From contig NZ_CBXX010000042.1 in NCBI RefSeq assembly GCF_000577615.1, positions 1-38,070 on the forward strand: DNA of 38,070 nt. The letters run 5' to 3'. A program made the translations under genes and the position numbers. Shown here in pieces: positions 25,209 through 33,756 of the stretch. Numbering within the stretch: position 1 is the first letter of the stretch; each line of letters starts with the position of its first letter. Below the pieces are notes generated by a model. It was not told the origin of the DNA, did no database searches, and saw only the letters and a program-made list of their open reading frames with translations. This stretch comes from Herbaspirillum sp. RV1423. Lineage in GTDB: Bacteria; Pseudomonadota; Gammaproteobacteria; Burkholderiales; Burkholderiaceae_D.

Positions 25209-25666
25209 TTTTTCAGCAGCGCTTGCGAGCGGCTGCGGATTTCTTCGTTGGACAAGTCTTCCTTATGCGTGGCGATCGACCAGATGTGGCCGTAGGGATC
25301 GCGCAGCATGCCGGAGCGGTCGCCGTAGAACTGATCCTGCACGGCGCGCAGTCCGGTTGCGCCGACAGCGATCGCCCGCGCAAACACGGCATCGACATCG
25401 TTGACGTAAATCAGCAGGCTGACGCCGGCGCCGCCAAGGGTCTTGGGGCAATGGATGCCCATTTCGATGAATTCGTCGGCGAGCATGACGCGGGCATTGC
25501 CGATCTGGATCTCGGCGTGCCAGACCTTGTTGTTCGGGCCGTCGAGGCGCAGCACTTCAATGGCGCCGAACGCCTTTTCGTAAAACCCGATGGCGCTGGC
25601 GGTGTCGGAGACGATCAGGTAAGGCGTGACGCTGGTGTAGCCTTCCGGTATGGGATTGACTGCCAT
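25187..25666 (-). CDS. VOC family (glyoxalase/PhnB-like) protein
   Basis: This 159-residue protein of the vicinal oxygen chelate fold has two beta-alpha-beta-beta-beta units. The first holds VTPYLIVSDTASAIGFYEKAFG and the second VSLLIYVNDVDAVFARAIAVG, ending YGDRSGMLRDPYGHIWSIAT. This is the pattern of PhnB/YdcJ-like proteins rather than lactoylglutathione lyase. A possible metal site is made by H50 (KVWHAEI), the GHIW histidine and acidic residues. The exact role is unknown. GGAGAC precedes the ATG on the minus strand. Confidence 0.82.
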   Translation of the reverse strand: MAVNPIPEGYTSVTPYLIVSDTASAIGFYEKAFGAIEVLRLDGPNNKVWHAEIQIGNARVMLADEFIEMGIHCPKTLGGAGVSLLIYVNDVDAVFARAIAVGATGLRAVQDQFYGDRSGMLRDPYGHIWSIATHKEDLSNEEIRSRSQALLKKCKPAPT

Positions 25667-25733
25667 GATCGTCTCCTTGGGTTGGCCGGGAACCGATGCG
25701 GGTTGGCATCGTGCTCCCTGGCGTTGGACGGCT

Positions 25734-25772
25734 CCGGTTCTGCGACCGGATGGCGAAGCGGGACAGAACCGG
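25734..25772. repeat. hairpin immediately after suhB
   Basis: CCGGTTCTG (25734-25742) and CAGAACCGG (25764-25772) are a perfect 9-base inverted repeat with a 21-base centre. It starts 5 bases after the suhB stop codon (minus strand). A second small hairpin, CGATGC-GGGTTG-GCATCG (25694-25711), follows it before the VOC gene. These are likely 3'-end or processing structures of the suhB transcript; there is no T-run. Confidence 0.5.
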
Positions 25773-25776
25773 AATT

Positions 25777-26574
25777 TTAGGCGAATTCCGACAGCAGGTT
25801 GACCTGTTGCGAGAAGATCTTTGGATTGCCGGCCAAGACGTCGCCCTTGTACAGGTAATCCGCTTCGCCCTTGAAGGTGCCGACGATGCCGCCTGCTTCG
25901 GTGACCAGCAGCGAACCGGCGGCGAGGTCCCAGGGCTTCAGGCCTTTTTCAAAGAAGCCGTCGAGGCGGCCGGCGGCGACATAGGCCAGGTCCAGCGCGG
26001 CGGCGCCCGGGCGGCGCAGGCCGGCGCAGCTTTCGGTCATGATCTTGAACATCTTCATGTATTCGTTCAGGCCTTCCATGTCGCGGAAGGGGAAGCCTGT
26101 GCCGATCAGCCCGTCGGCGATCTTGTCGCGCTTGCTGACGCGGATGCGCTTTTCGTTGAGGTAGGCGCCGGCGCCCTTGGAGGCGGTGAACAGGTCGTTG
26201 CGGGTCGGGTCATAGACCACGGCTTGCGTGATCTGGCCGCGTTGTTGGAGCGCGATCGAGACGCAGTATTGCGGGAAGCCGTGGATGAAGTTGGTGGTGC
26301 CGTCGAGCGGATCGATGATCCAGACGTTTTCATTTTCGTCGTGCAGGTTGGCCGATGGGCCGGATTCTTCCGCCAGGATGGCGTGGTCGGGATAGGCGGT
26401 CTTCAGGACCTCGATGATGGCGTCTTCGGCCGCCTTGTCGACTTCGGTGACGAAGTCGTTGTGTTGCTTCTTGGTGACCTTGAGCAGCGAGACGTCGAAG
26501 GACGCGCGATTGATGACGGCGGCGGCGCGGCGGGCAGCCTTGATCGCCGTATTGAGCATGGGAGGAATGAGCAT
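25777..26574 (-). CDS. suhB: inositol-1-monophosphatase SuhB
   Basis: This 265-residue Mg-dependent phosphatase belongs to the inositol monophosphatase family. The metal-binding residues are E70 in LAEESG and the core motif DPLDGTTNF (88-96); the second signature is near [18 protein letters not shown]. In bacteria SuhB also joins the ribosomal RNA antitermination complex. ATG 26574 gives the longest form. ATG 26559 would start [12 protein letters not shown], closer to the E. coli N-terminus; no clear ribosome site decides. It is divergent from trmJ, an arrangement seen in other betaproteobacteria. Confidence 0.92.
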   Translation of the reverse strand: MLIPPMLNTAIKAARRAAAVINRASFDVSLLKVTKKQHNDFVTEVDKAAEDAIIEVLKTAYPDHAILAEESGPSANLHDENENVWIIDPLDGTTNFIHGFPQYCVSIALQQRGQITQAVVYDPTRNDLFTASKGAGAYLNEKRIRVSKRDKIADGLIGTGFPFRDMEGLNEYMKMFKIMTESCAGLRRPGAAALDLAYVAAGRLDGFFEKGLKPWDLAAGSLLVTEAGGIVGTFKGEADYLYKGDVLAGNPKIFSQQVNLLSEFA

Positions 26575-26772
26575 CCTGAGGGTTCCGTTAAAATGGCGTC
26601 TTCGCCGCCAGGTTCGCTACCGGGCGGAAGAAGCTGCACAACAATGAAATTAATGAGCGGTGCACTGCCAGGAATTGCCGGTTTGTTACCAAACCGGCGT
26701 CGCCAGGCCTGTTTTTGATCCATGGCAGGCTGGCTTACGATATTCTCGGGCGTGCGAATACCGCTATTTTAA

Positions 26773-27546
26773 ATGAACACGCCCAAAATCGATAATTCTG
26801 TTTTCAAGCGCCTGCGTTTCGTGTTGGTGGAAACCAGCAGTCCAGGCAATATAGGCGCGGCTGCCCGCGCCATCAAGACCATGGGTTTCGGCGAGCTGGT
26901 GCTGGTCAATCCGCGTTTTCCCGATGCGGTCCGGGAGGAGGCCGCCATCGCCTTCGCCAGCGGCGCACAGGATGTGCTGTCGGGCGCGCGCGTGGTTGCC
27001 ACCATGGAGGAGGCGCTGCAGGATTGCAATTTCGCCGCCGCCATCAGCGCGCGCCTGCGCGAGTTTTCGCCGCCGGTGGTGACGCCGCGCGCCGTTGCCG
27101 CGCAGATCGCCAGCGATGCCGGGTTGCGCGCGGCATTGGTTTTCGGCAACGAGCGCTTCGGCTTGCCCAATGAACTGGTGCAGCAATGCAACGTGCTGAT
27201 CAATATCCCGGCCAATCCCGATTATTCTTCGCTGAACCTGGCGCAGGCGGTGCAGGTGCTGGCGTACGAATGCCGCATGGCGGAGCTGGGAGAAGGCCGG
27301 CAGGACAGCGAAATCGGTTTTCGCGGCGAGATGGCCGGCGTGGCGGAAATCGAAGGCATGTTCAAGCATCTGGAAGAGGCGCTGGTGGCGATCGAATTCC
27401 TCAAGCCCGACAGTCCCAAGAAACTGATGCCGCGCCTGAAGCGCCTGTTCGCGCGTACGCAACTGGAAACCGAGGAAGTCAACATCCTGCGCGGCATTGC
27501 CCGCCAGATACTGACGCCCAAACAAGAAAGAAAGCCCAAGGAATGA
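26773..27546 (+). CDS. trmJ: tRNA (Cm32/Um32) methyltransferase TrmJ
   Basis: This 257-residue SPOUT-class (SpoU) methyltransferase makes 2'-O-methyl at position 32 of tRNAs with S-adenosylmethionine. Motif 1 is SSPGNIGAAARA with N26 and R32. The trefoil-knot motifs are ALVFGNERFGLPN and INIPANPDYSSLNLAQAVQV. The C-terminal extension (about 170-257) is the helical arm of TrmJ. A possible promoter, TTGATC - 18 bases - GATATT, precedes it at about 26715-26744. The stop overlaps the next start by four bases. Confidence 0.9.
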   Translation: MNTPKIDNSVFKRLRFVLVETSSPGNIGAAARAIKTMGFGELVLVNPRFPDAVREEAAIAFASGAQDVLSGARVVATMEEALQDCNFAAAISARLREFSPPVVTPRAVAAQIASDAGLRAALVFGNERFGLPNELVQQCNVLINIPANPDYSSLNLAQAVQVLAYECRMAELGEGRQDSEIGFRGEMAGVAEIEGMFKHLEEALVAIEFLKPDSPKKLMPRLKRLFARTQLETEEVNILRGIARQILTPKQERKPKE

Positions 27547-28259
27547 GCAAGTTAAGTCTGGACCGCATCCTGCAATCGCAAGGTTTCGGTTCGCGCAAAT
27601 ATTGCCGCTCGCTGATCGAGGACGGCGAAGTCGCGATCAACGGCGAAGTGGTCGACGATTATCGCTTCACGCCCGACACGGAGGGTTTGGTGTTCACTTT
27701 GTTCGACGAAGAATGGACGTATCGCGAACACGTCTACATCGCGCTGAACAAGCCCGCCAATTTCGAATGTTCGCGCAAGCCTAGCCATCATCCGGGCGTG
27801 CTGACGATTTTGCCGGAGCAATTCTCGTGGCGCGACGTACAGCCGGTGGGACGGCTCGATCACGACACTACCGGCCTGCTGTTGATGTCGGACGATGGCG
27901 CCTTCATCCATGCGCAATCGTCGCCCAAACGTCATGTGCCCAAGGTGTATACCGCAACGACGCACGACGCGGTCAGCGAGGAGTTGATCGCGCAACTGCT
28001 GGGAGGCGTGCAGTTGCATGACGAACCCGCGCCCTTGGCGGCGGTGACTTGCCGCAAGCTCGATACGCACCTGCTGGAGATCGTGCTGGAACAAGGCAAG
28101 TACCATCAGGTAAAGCGCATGCTGGCGGCGGCCGGCAATCATTGCAGCGCCTTGCGCCGCACCGCTGTCGGCGGCCTGCAACTGGATGCGCTGGAGCTGG
28201 AAGAGGGAGAATGGTGCTACCTCGAGGCCGCACAACTGGCACTGCTGACGCCGGCTTGA
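27543..28259 (+). CDS. RsuA-family 16S rRNA pseudouridine synthase
   Basis: This 238-residue protein starts in an ATGA overlap with trmJ; the longer open frame before it is not family sequence. An N-terminal S4 RNA-binding domain (about 1-55, LDRILQSQGFGSRKYCRSLI) is followed by the pseudouridine synthase domain. The catalytic aspartate is D106 in VGRLDHDTTGLLLMSDDG. KYHQVKRMLAAAGN is the second family motif. It belongs to the RsuA/RluB/E/F group; the length suggests RsuA-like 16S modification, but the exact target cannot be read. Pairing with trmJ makes an RNA-modification operon. Confidence 0.88.
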   Translation: MSKLSLDRILQSQGFGSRKYCRSLIEDGEVAINGEVVDDYRFTPDTEGLVFTLFDEEWTYREHVYIALNKPANFECSRKPSHHPGVLTILPEQFSWRDVQPVGRLDHDTTGLLLMSDDGAFIHAQSSPKRHVPKVYTATTHDAVSEELIAQLLGGVQLHDEPAPLAAVTCRKLDTHLLEIVLEQGKYHQVKRMLAAAGNHCSALRRTAVGGLQLDALELEEGEWCYLEAAQLALLTPA

Positions 28260-28277
28260 TTCGGAAACGTCAGCGCC

Positions 28278-28376
28278 GTCGTCCCGGCGAATGCCGGGAA
28301 CCAGTGTCGTATCGGCACCCGGTTGATGAAATATTTGCACTGGAAGCCGCTGGGTCCTGACTTTCGTCAGGACGAC
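28278..28376. repeat. 99-bp structured intergenic repeat element
   Basis: The element is bounded by GTCGTCC (28278-28284) and GGACGAC (28370-28376). It has a left hairpin CCCGGC-GAAT-GCCGGG (28283-28298), a right hairpin GTCCTGAC-TTTC-GTCAGGAC (28354-28373) and matching inner arms CCAGTG (28301-28306) and CACTGG (28338-28343). This nested build, with ends like GTCGTCCCGGCGAATGCCGG, resembles the short dispersed intergenic repeats (REP/MITE-like) found widely in proteobacteria. It lies between two convergent genes and may end both transcripts. Confidence 0.65.
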
Positions 28377-28423
28377 AGGGAATGTCAAGCGGAGATGCGA
28401 ATCGACAGCGATGCCGGAAAAAG

Positions 28424-29356
28424 TCAGTGCCGCGTATCGGTATGCGGTGCGGCGTCGGCGGGTGTTTCGGCAATGAACAACTGGGCGCAGTCGACGGCGT
28501 CGAATTCGTAATGCTGGCCGCAGAAATCACAATTGATGCCGAGCTTTTCCTGGCTGGCGAGCGCGTCTTCCACTTCTGCCTGGCCGAGCATCTTCAGCAT
28601 GTTCCCGACTTTTTCTCGCGAGCAGGAACAATAGAATTCAGGATGCTGTGGATCGAAGACACGGATGGTTTCTTCCCAGAACAGGCGATGCATCAGGGTG
28701 TCGATATCGGTGCTCAGCAATTCTTCGCTGCGCAGGGTATTGCCCAGCATCGACAGGCGATTCCAGGTTTCCAGTTCTTCTTCCGGCGCGATTTTTCCAC
28801 CTTCTTTGCCGCCTTCGGTCGGCAGCTTTTGCAACAGCACGCCGCGCGATACCTTGTCGTCGGCGGCGAGCCACAGTTTGGTGTCGAGCTGCTCGGAGCG
28901 CAACATGTAGTTTTCGATGACGGTCGCGACGGTGTCGCCGTCCAGCGGGACGATGCCCTGATACGCCTGCTGGCCCGGCATTTTGTCTTTCGGATCAAGC
29001 GTGATGGCGAAACGGCCTTCGTCGTTGACGTTGACCAGTTCCGTCAGCGTGGCGTCGTCGGCGACTTCCGCGCCTTCGGACATCTTGGCCGTGGCGCGCA
29101 GGCGCAGGTCGGAATCGCATTCGACGACGAGCAGTTTGACCGGACCGTCGCCATAGATCTGCATGACGATCACGCCGTTGAATTTGAGGTTGGCCGACAG
29201 TAGCGCCGCCGCCGACAGCATTTCGCCCAGGAGCGTCTTGACGGCGACCGGGTAGTTGTGCCGCGCCAGTACCTGTTGCCAGGTGGCGGAGATTTCCACC
29301 AGTTCCCCGCGGACCGGTGCGTTTTCAACCATGAATTTTTGCAGCGTATCTTTCAT
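28424..29356 (-). CDS. hslO: redox-regulated chaperone Hsp33
   Basis: This 310-residue cytoplasmic holdase is activated by oxidation. The four zinc-binding cysteines are present at the C-terminus: C243 and C245 in FYCSCSREKV, C276 and C279 in INCDFCGQHYEF. In the reduced protein they hold zinc; on oxidation they form disulfides and the chaperone unfolds into its active form. ATG 29356 has GGAAAG at good spacing; the upstream extension is not family-like. It follows the gamma carbonic anhydrase gene by 70 bases and is likely co-transcribed with it. A repeat element lies after its stop. Confidence 0.94.
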   Translation of the reverse strand: MKDTLQKFMVENAPVRGELVEISATWQQVLARHNYPVAVKTLLGEMLSAAALLSANLKFNGVIVMQIYGDGPVKLLVVECDSDLRLRATAKMSEGAEVADDATLTELVNVNDEGRFAITLDPKDKMPGQQAYQGIVPLDGDTVATVIENYMLRSEQLDTKLWLAADDKVSRGVLLQKLPTEGGKEGGKIAPEEELETWNRLSMLGNTLRSEELLSTDIDTLMHRLFWEETIRVFDPQHPEFYCSCSREKVGNMLKMLGQAEVEDALASQEKLGINCDFCGQHYEFDAVDCAQLFIAETPADAAPHTDTRH

Positions 29357-29426
29357 TGTTTCTTTCCATTGCTCACGAAGGTCGGCAAGATGCCGCTGCG
29401 TGTCTGAGCCTTGCTTCGATGACGCT

Positions 29427-29951
29427 TCAGGCGATGCGTTTGAGACTGGTTTTGAACAATTGCGCGCGTTCGACATAACTGTCGGTGCCGGCACGCATAC
29501 GGGCGATGTCTTCTTCGGTCAGCGTGCGCACGGCTTTGGCCGGCGAACCGATGATCAGCGAATTCTCGGGGAATTCCTTGCCTTCGGTGACCAGCGCGCC
29601 GGCGCCGACCAGGCTGTTCTTGCCGATCTTGGCGCCATTGAGCACTATCGCCTGGATGCCGATCAGGGCACCTTCGCCGATGGTGCAGCCGTGCAGCATG
29701 GCCTGGTGGCCGACCGTCACGTTCTTGCCGATATGCATCGGATAGCCGACGTCGGTGTGCAATACTGCACCTTCCTGGACGTTGCTGTTTTCGCCGATGG
29801 TGATCAATTCATTGTCGCCGCGGATGCTGACGTTGAACCACACGCTGGCGTGTTCTTCGAGCCGGACTTTGCCGACGACCACGGCGGACTCGGCAACGTA
29901 AGCGGTTTCTGCGATTTCCGGCGTGTCTTGCTCCAACTTGTAAATTGCCAT
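29427..29951 (-). CDS. gamma carbonic anhydrase family protein (YrdA-like)
   Basis: Start at ATG 29951 with GAGGAG upstream gives 174 residues. The protein is a left-handed beta-helix of hexapeptide repeats (for example AVVVGKVRLEEHASVWFNV, NSNVQEGAVLH, NSLVGAGALV). The three zinc-site histidines of the gamma class are present: H65 (GAVLHTD), H82 (VGHQAML) and H87 (LHGCTIG). A C-terminal helix follows. Close relatives such as YrdA often lack measurable carbonic anhydrase activity, so the reaction is uncertain. It precedes hslO on the same strand. Confidence 0.9.
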   Translation of the reverse strand: MAIYKLEQDTPEIAETAYVAESAVVVGKVRLEEHASVWFNVSIRGDNELITIGENSNVQEGAVLHTDVGYPMHIGKNVTVGHQAMLHGCTIGEGALIGIQAIVLNGAKIGKNSLVGAGALVTEGKEFPENSLIIGSPAKAVRTLTEEDIARMRAGTDSYVERAQLFKTSLKRIA

Positions 29952-30052
29952 AATAAAATTGTCTCCTCGGTTATTCGAGAGCACAGTCACCCATGTTGGG
30001 ACAGACTGCGTTCCATCAACCCGTCATTTTACCGCTGCTTGTATAAAACATC

Positions 30053-30892
30053 GTGAATCCATCGCTGAACCTCGATTTGCCTGCCGACATGTTCCCATTC
30101 GGGACCGAATTGCGCTGCTGCGCGCTCCATTGGCTGGCGGAAACCGATTGTGCCGCCAAGTCGGCCGGCGTGCAGGCCATGTCGCAAGCCTGGCGCGCCG
30201 GACGCATGATTCTGGACTGCGGCGCCGTCTTGCTTGCCGAAACGCCAATACCAGGCCGACCAGCGCGGCCCGAGCTGGTACCGCCGTTGCAGGTGAGGTC
30301 GCGCTCCATGCGTACCGAAGAAGGGCGTGCGGCGCTGATCCATGCATTGGCGCATATCGAATTCAACGCCATCAACCTGGCGCTGGATGCGATCTGGCGC
30401 TTTCCAGGCATGCCTGAGGCTTTTTACGCCGACTGGCTGCAGGTTGCGGGTGAGGAGGCATATCACTTTTGGCTGCTGGCGTCGCACTTGCAGGCGCTGG
30501 GCTTCGCCTATGGCGATTTCCCGGCGCACAACAGCCTGTGGGATATGGCTGAAAAGACGCAAGCTGACATCCTGGCCCGTATCGCGCTGGTGCCGCGTAC
30601 GATGGAGGCGCGCGGCCTCGACGCTGCGCCGCCGGTGCGCAACAAGCTGGCGCAGGCCGGCGACCGGGCTGCGGCCGAGATATTGGACATTATCCTGCGC
30701 GACGAGATCGGTCACGTCGCCATAGGCAATCGCTGGTATGGCTGGCTGTGCGAGCAGCGCGGTCTCGATCCGATTGCGACATATGCCCGCCTGGCGTCTG
30801 AATTCAAGGCGCCGGTGATGCGCGGGCCATTCAATATGGAAGCGCGCCGCGCCGCCGGGTTTACGGACGATGAGCTGGCCTTGATGGAATGA
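30053..30892 (+). CDS. DUF455 ferritin-like protein
   Basis: This 279-residue four-helix protein of the DUF455 ferritin-like group starts at GTG 30053. Probable di-iron ligands occur in HALAHIEFNAI (H101, E103), GEEAYHFW (E134/E135, H138) and RDEIGHVAIG (E218, H221), the E-x-x-H spacing of ferritin-like carboxylate oxidases. Members are distant relatives of the MiaE tRNA hydroxylase, but no function is assigned. No strong ribosome site lies before the GTG. It is divergent from the gamma carbonic anhydrase gene, with about 100 bases between. Confidence 0.82.
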   Translation: MNPSLNLDLPADMFPFGTELRCCALHWLAETDCAAKSAGVQAMSQAWRAGRMILDCGAVLLAETPIPGRPARPELVPPLQVRSRSMRTEEGRAALIHALAHIEFNAINLALDAIWRFPGMPEAFYADWLQVAGEEAYHFWLLASHLQALGFAYGDFPAHNSLWDMAEKTQADILARIALVPRTMEARGLDAAPPVRNKLAQAGDRAAAEILDIILRDEIGHVAIGNRWYGWLCEQRGLDPIATYARLASEFKAPVMRGPFNMEARRAAGFTDDELALME

Positions 30893-31038
30893 CGATGCGG
30901 ATTTGGCGATTTGATTATTCGGGCATGAAATTTTTACCGTTCTTACGTTTCGGATACAGTGTGCGGCGAGTCGCGTGCTATCGTGCCGCTGGACGTGCCG
31001 GCACGTTTTTCCAATATATTGATGATGAAAGGAAATAA

Positions 31039-31362
31039 ATGAGACTGACTAAATTGATTGGTGCGACAGTTGCGATCGGCGCCGTTGTCCTGATGGTGTC
31101 CGCCTGCCAGAAAAAAGAGGAAACGCCGGGGCCGGCGGAGTCGATGGGAAAGCAGATCGACAGCGTAGTGAAGAACGCCGGCGAACAGGCCGCCGCTGCT
31201 GCTGACAAGGCGCAGGAGAAGACCACGGAGGCAGGTCAGAAAATCGACAAGGCAATGGACGACATGAAGGAAGGCGCCAAGGACCTGACGCAAAAGGCCG
31301 GCGAAAAAATGGAAGCAGCCGGGCAGAAAATCCAGGGCGCCGCGAAAGAAACACAGAAGTAA
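31039..31362 (+). CDS. small lipoprotein with LEA-like helical repeats
   Basis: This 107-residue protein has a lipoprotein signal: hydrophobic GATVAIGAVVLMV then VSAC, lipidated at C23. After a short linker (KKEETPGPAES) the remainder is a charged, alanine-rich helix with an 11-residue-like periodicity (KAQEKTTEAGQKIDKAMDDM and KAGEKMEAAGQKIQGAAKET). This resembles LEA/apolipoprotein-type stress proteins and many small betaproteobacterial lipoproteins. AAAGGA precedes the ATG. It is a single-gene unit ended by a strong terminator. Its function is unknown; envelope stress or desiccation roles are guesses. Confidence 0.75.
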   Translation: MRLTKLIGATVAIGAVVLMVSACQKKEETPGPAESMGKQIDSVVKNAGEQAAAAADKAQEKTTEAGQKIDKAMDDMKEGAKDLTQKAGEKMEAAGQKIQGAAKETQK

Positions 31363-31384
31363 TCCAGACCTGCTGTTTGCTCAG

Positions 31385-31411
31385 AACCCGCATGCGCATG
31401 CGGGTTTTTTA
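31385..31411 (+). terminator. intrinsic terminator of the lipoprotein gene
   Basis: AACCCGCATGC-GCATGCGGGTT is a perfect 22-base palindrome (31385-31406) followed by TTTT. It is 22 bases after the lipoprotein stop. The convergent lipase gene ends inside the T-run (stop at 31409-31411), so the hairpin may also act on that transcript, though without a T-run in that direction. Confidence 0.9.
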
Positions 31412-32341
31412 TATCCCGGCCTTGTGGATTTCCTCAATGACGCGCGCCTGAATCGAATGGTCCAGCGCTAGCGCCACGTGGCCGATGCCGCTGATGGCGA
31501 TGTTTTCGGCGCCGGGAAGATGCGAGGAAATCTGCGGCGACACGATGTTGTCGTGGTGCGAATATATGGACAGGATGACGGCTCGGGTCGCAGGTTCTTC
31601 CGTGGCGGCCAGTTTTTGCAGCCATTCGCTGCTGGTACCTTCTTCGGCGCGGCCGAGCCAGTTCATTTCGCCGCAATTGATGCCGATGCCGAAGTTGGCG
31701 ATGGTGGTGCCGTGGTGTGGCGTGCCGAGCGTGATGACTTTGGCGATGTTGGCGCAGCCATGGTCGCGCAGATAGGCGCGCGCGGCCAGGCCGCCCATGC
31801 TGTGGGCAACGATGACGATGTTGTCCTGGCCGCTTTCCGCCACCAGGCGCTGCACCGCCTCATGGACCAGCGGCGCGTAGCCGTCGATGCTGCCGAATAC
31901 CGGCTCCATGTCGACGGCGTAATGCGTGATGTGGGCTTCGCACAGCGCCTTGCTCATCCAATGCCAGTAGCCGCTGTTGCAGCCGTAACCGTGGATCAGC
32001 AGCACCGGTAGGGCGGTGGTATCGGTGAAGATGCGTTTGTCGAAGCGCTGGAACGGCATGCCCCATGAGGAACACACCATGGTGGCGCAATATTCGCCGG
32101 CGAACAGTCTGAAGATGCCGGGCCAGCTCAGTTCCGGCGTATGGGCGGATTTGGCGCGGTAAGGCCAGGTCAGGAAGAAGCTGTTGGCCGTGATGGAGGC
32201 GCGGAACAGGCCGACCAGCGCCAGGCTGAGGATGATCGCCAGGGGAACGTTGGTGACATGCAGCTTGACGAGCAGGAGATAGAACAGGACTGCGACGCCG
32301 AGTTGGGTCAGGAGCAAGGTTCTGGCGATGCGGGCGATCAT
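31409..32341 (-). CDS. membrane-anchored triacylglycerol lipase/esterase-like hydrolase
   Basis: This 310-residue alpha/beta-hydrolase has an N-terminal membrane region of one or two helices (about 8-28 and 33-50). The oxyanion loop is VLLIHGYGCNSGYW (113-126) and the nucleophile S181 lies in VAHSMGGLAAR. The likely acid and base are in YSHHDNIVSP and GIGHVALAL. The layout is like lipases of the class 2 / lactonizing group (AHSMGG, then GTPHHGT). It should face membrane lipids or esters; the substrate is unknown. It converges with the lipoprotein gene at a shared terminator. Confidence 0.85.
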   Translation of the reverse strand: MIARIARTLLLTQLGVAVLFYLLLVKLHVTNVPLAIILSLALVGLFRASITANSFFLTWPYRAKSAHTPELSWPGIFRLFAGEYCATMVCSSWGMPFQRFDKRIFTDTTALPVLLIHGYGCNSGYWHWMSKALCEAHITHYAVDMEPVFGSIDGYAPLVHEAVQRLVAESGQDNIVIVAHSMGGLAARAYLRDHGCANIAKVITLGTPHHGTTIANFGIGINCGEMNWLGRAEEGTSSEWLQKLAATEEPATRAVILSIYSHHDNIVSPQISSHLPGAENIAISGIGHVALALDHSIQARVIEEIHKAGI

Positions 32342-32425
32342 GCGGTGATGGTTTCTCTTAGCGATGCGATGGCCGAAACGACTAGCCTAACAGGATTACA
32401 TGACCGTTTCGTTGCGGCGGCAATC

Positions 32426-32917
32426 TCATGGTTTCTTTTTCGGTGGATTCAGGTCGACGATGCGCGTGCCGGCGATGCGGTCGTGGACGAACTGGCGTTG
32501 CGGATCGAGGTAGGCCAGCGCCGCCCAGATCAGGAAATTGACCGTCGGAATCCACACCAGCATCCAGCCTTTGGCGCCGAGCGCCCAGGCCAGCGCCAGG
32601 CCGGGAAGAAACCACAGCCAGCTCAGCAGGAAACGGACCAGGGCGCGCCATGCTTGGACGGGTGCGCCGTCTTTATCGACAAGGCGGATGCGCCAGGTCT
32701 TCATCGCCAGCGTCTGACCGCCATGGTGCCAGAACCAGATGAAATACACCCCCAGGATGACGAACAGCCAGCTTTCCAGCGCATGGCGCAGGTACAGCGC
32801 GTGGCGCTGCTGCAGCAGCGTCGAGAAGATCCAGGCGGAAATGAACAGTACGCCGAACAGCAACATGGATTCGTACACCATGCTGCACAGGCGACGTCGC
32901 AGGGAGGGCGTGGGCAT
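32426..32917 (-). CDS. RDD family membrane protein
   Basis: ATG 32917 gives 163 residues beginning MPTPSLRRRLCSMVYESMLL, the usual RDD opening just before helix 1. The family arginine and aspartates are partly replaced (RRRL, YES), with KTWRIRLVDKDGAP between helices 2 and 3 and FVHDRIAGTRIV at the end. Three or four helices are expected. Starts further upstream (for example TTG 32959 after AGAGAAGAG) are possible. RDD proteins are small putative transporters or ion-handling proteins. It lies 185 bases beyond the DUF3106 gene and past a terminator, so it is probably a separate unit. Confidence 0.75.
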   Translation of the reverse strand: MPTPSLRRRLCSMVYESMLLFGVLFISAWIFSTLLQQRHALYLRHALESWLFVILGVYFIWFWHHGGQTLAMKTWRIRLVDKDGAPVQAWRALVRFLLSWLWFLPGLALAWALGAKGWMLVWIPTVNFLIWAALAYLDPQRQFVHDRIAGTRIVDLNPPKKKP

Positions 32918-33042
32918 GGCGTGTTGTATCGGCGTCGATACGGGAGTCGGTACGGAGCTCAATGCAATCTCTTCTCTTGAGGGTGGCAAACAACAATGTG
33001 GCGACCGAGGCGGCGGAATGCATGATACGCGAACTGTCATGT

Positions 33043-33079
33043 AAAAAAGCCATGCCGGCGTGTTTTACGCGGACATGGC
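33043..33079 (-). terminator. intrinsic terminator after the DUF3106 gene
   Basis: On the minus strand GCCATG (from 33079) pairs with CATGGC (to 33049), with further CCG/CGG and CGT/ACG pairing inside, followed by TTTTTT (33048-33043). It ends the sigma factor - DUF3619 - DUF3106 transcript and separates it from the RDD gene. Confidence 0.75.
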
Positions 33080-33102
33080 GTTGCTGTTTCCTGCCCTCGG
33101 AT

Positions 33103-33753
33103 TTATTTGGCGTCGGTCGGTGTCACAGCGGCCGGCGCAACCAATGCCGGCGACGGCGCCAAGGTTTGCTCCAGCGCTTCGGGTGGCAGTTGTATCGTCG
33201 GTGCAGCCTTGGCCTGGGTTGCGGGCAAGGCTGCAACATGTTTGGGCAGCTTGGCTTGCGCCAGTTTCTTTTTTTGCTCTTCCGATAACTGTTGGTATTC
33301 CTTCCACTGGGCGGACTTCTTGTCGGCATCCAGCTTCTTGGCACGGGTATAGCTTTCGCGTACCGAACGGCGCTGCACAGGCGTCAGTTTGACCCAATCG
33401 CGCATGCGGTTCTGCATGCGTTCCTGTTCGGCCGGGTTCATGGCGGCGAACTTGTTGCCGATGACCAACCATTTTTCCTTGCTGTTGAACTCCATCTTCT
33501 TCCATTCGCCAGCCAACGGTGCAAGCGCATGTTGTTGCGCCGGCGTAAGTTCGTTCCAGGTCGGCTTGGCTTCGGGTTTCTTGGCAATCTTGGAAGGCGT
33601 CGTCGCCGTAGGCGGTTGGGTTGCCGGAGCGCCGACCGGACTTTGCGCATGCACTCCCATGCCGACCACACCGGTCAGCATGAAAATGACCGCAACAGGA
33701 AAATTCAGGATCTTGCGTGCTGCGATGTTCATCGAAGTCCGGATACAAGCCAT
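33103..33753 (-). CDS. exported DUF3106 protein with LTxxQ-like motifs
   Basis: ATG 33753 gives 216 residues; a TTG three bases earlier and an ATG at 33732 are also possible. A signal peptide (RKILNFPVAVIFMLTGVVGM, cleavage after VHA at about 36) is followed by a proline/threonine-rich linker. A helical region then carries four repeats of an LTxxQ-like motif: LTPAQQ (69-74), MNPAEQ (105-110), LTPVQR (123-128) and LSEEQK (156-161). LTxxQ motifs mark the periplasmic CpxP/Spy/CnrX group. The C-terminal part is Ala/Pro rich. It starts 3 bases after the DUF3619 stop and is the last gene of the sigma factor operon. Confidence 0.8.
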   Translation of the reverse strand: MACIRTSMNIAARKILNFPVAVIFMLTGVVGMGVHAQSPVGAPATQPPTATTPSKIAKKPEAKPTWNELTPAQQHALAPLAGEWKKMEFNSKEKWLVIGNKFAAMNPAEQERMQNRMRDWVKLTPVQRRSVRESYTRAKKLDADKKSAQWKEYQQLSEEQKKKLAQAKLPKHVAALPATQAKAAPTIQLPPEALEQTLAPSPALVAPAAVTPTDAK

Positions 33754-33756
33754 CAA

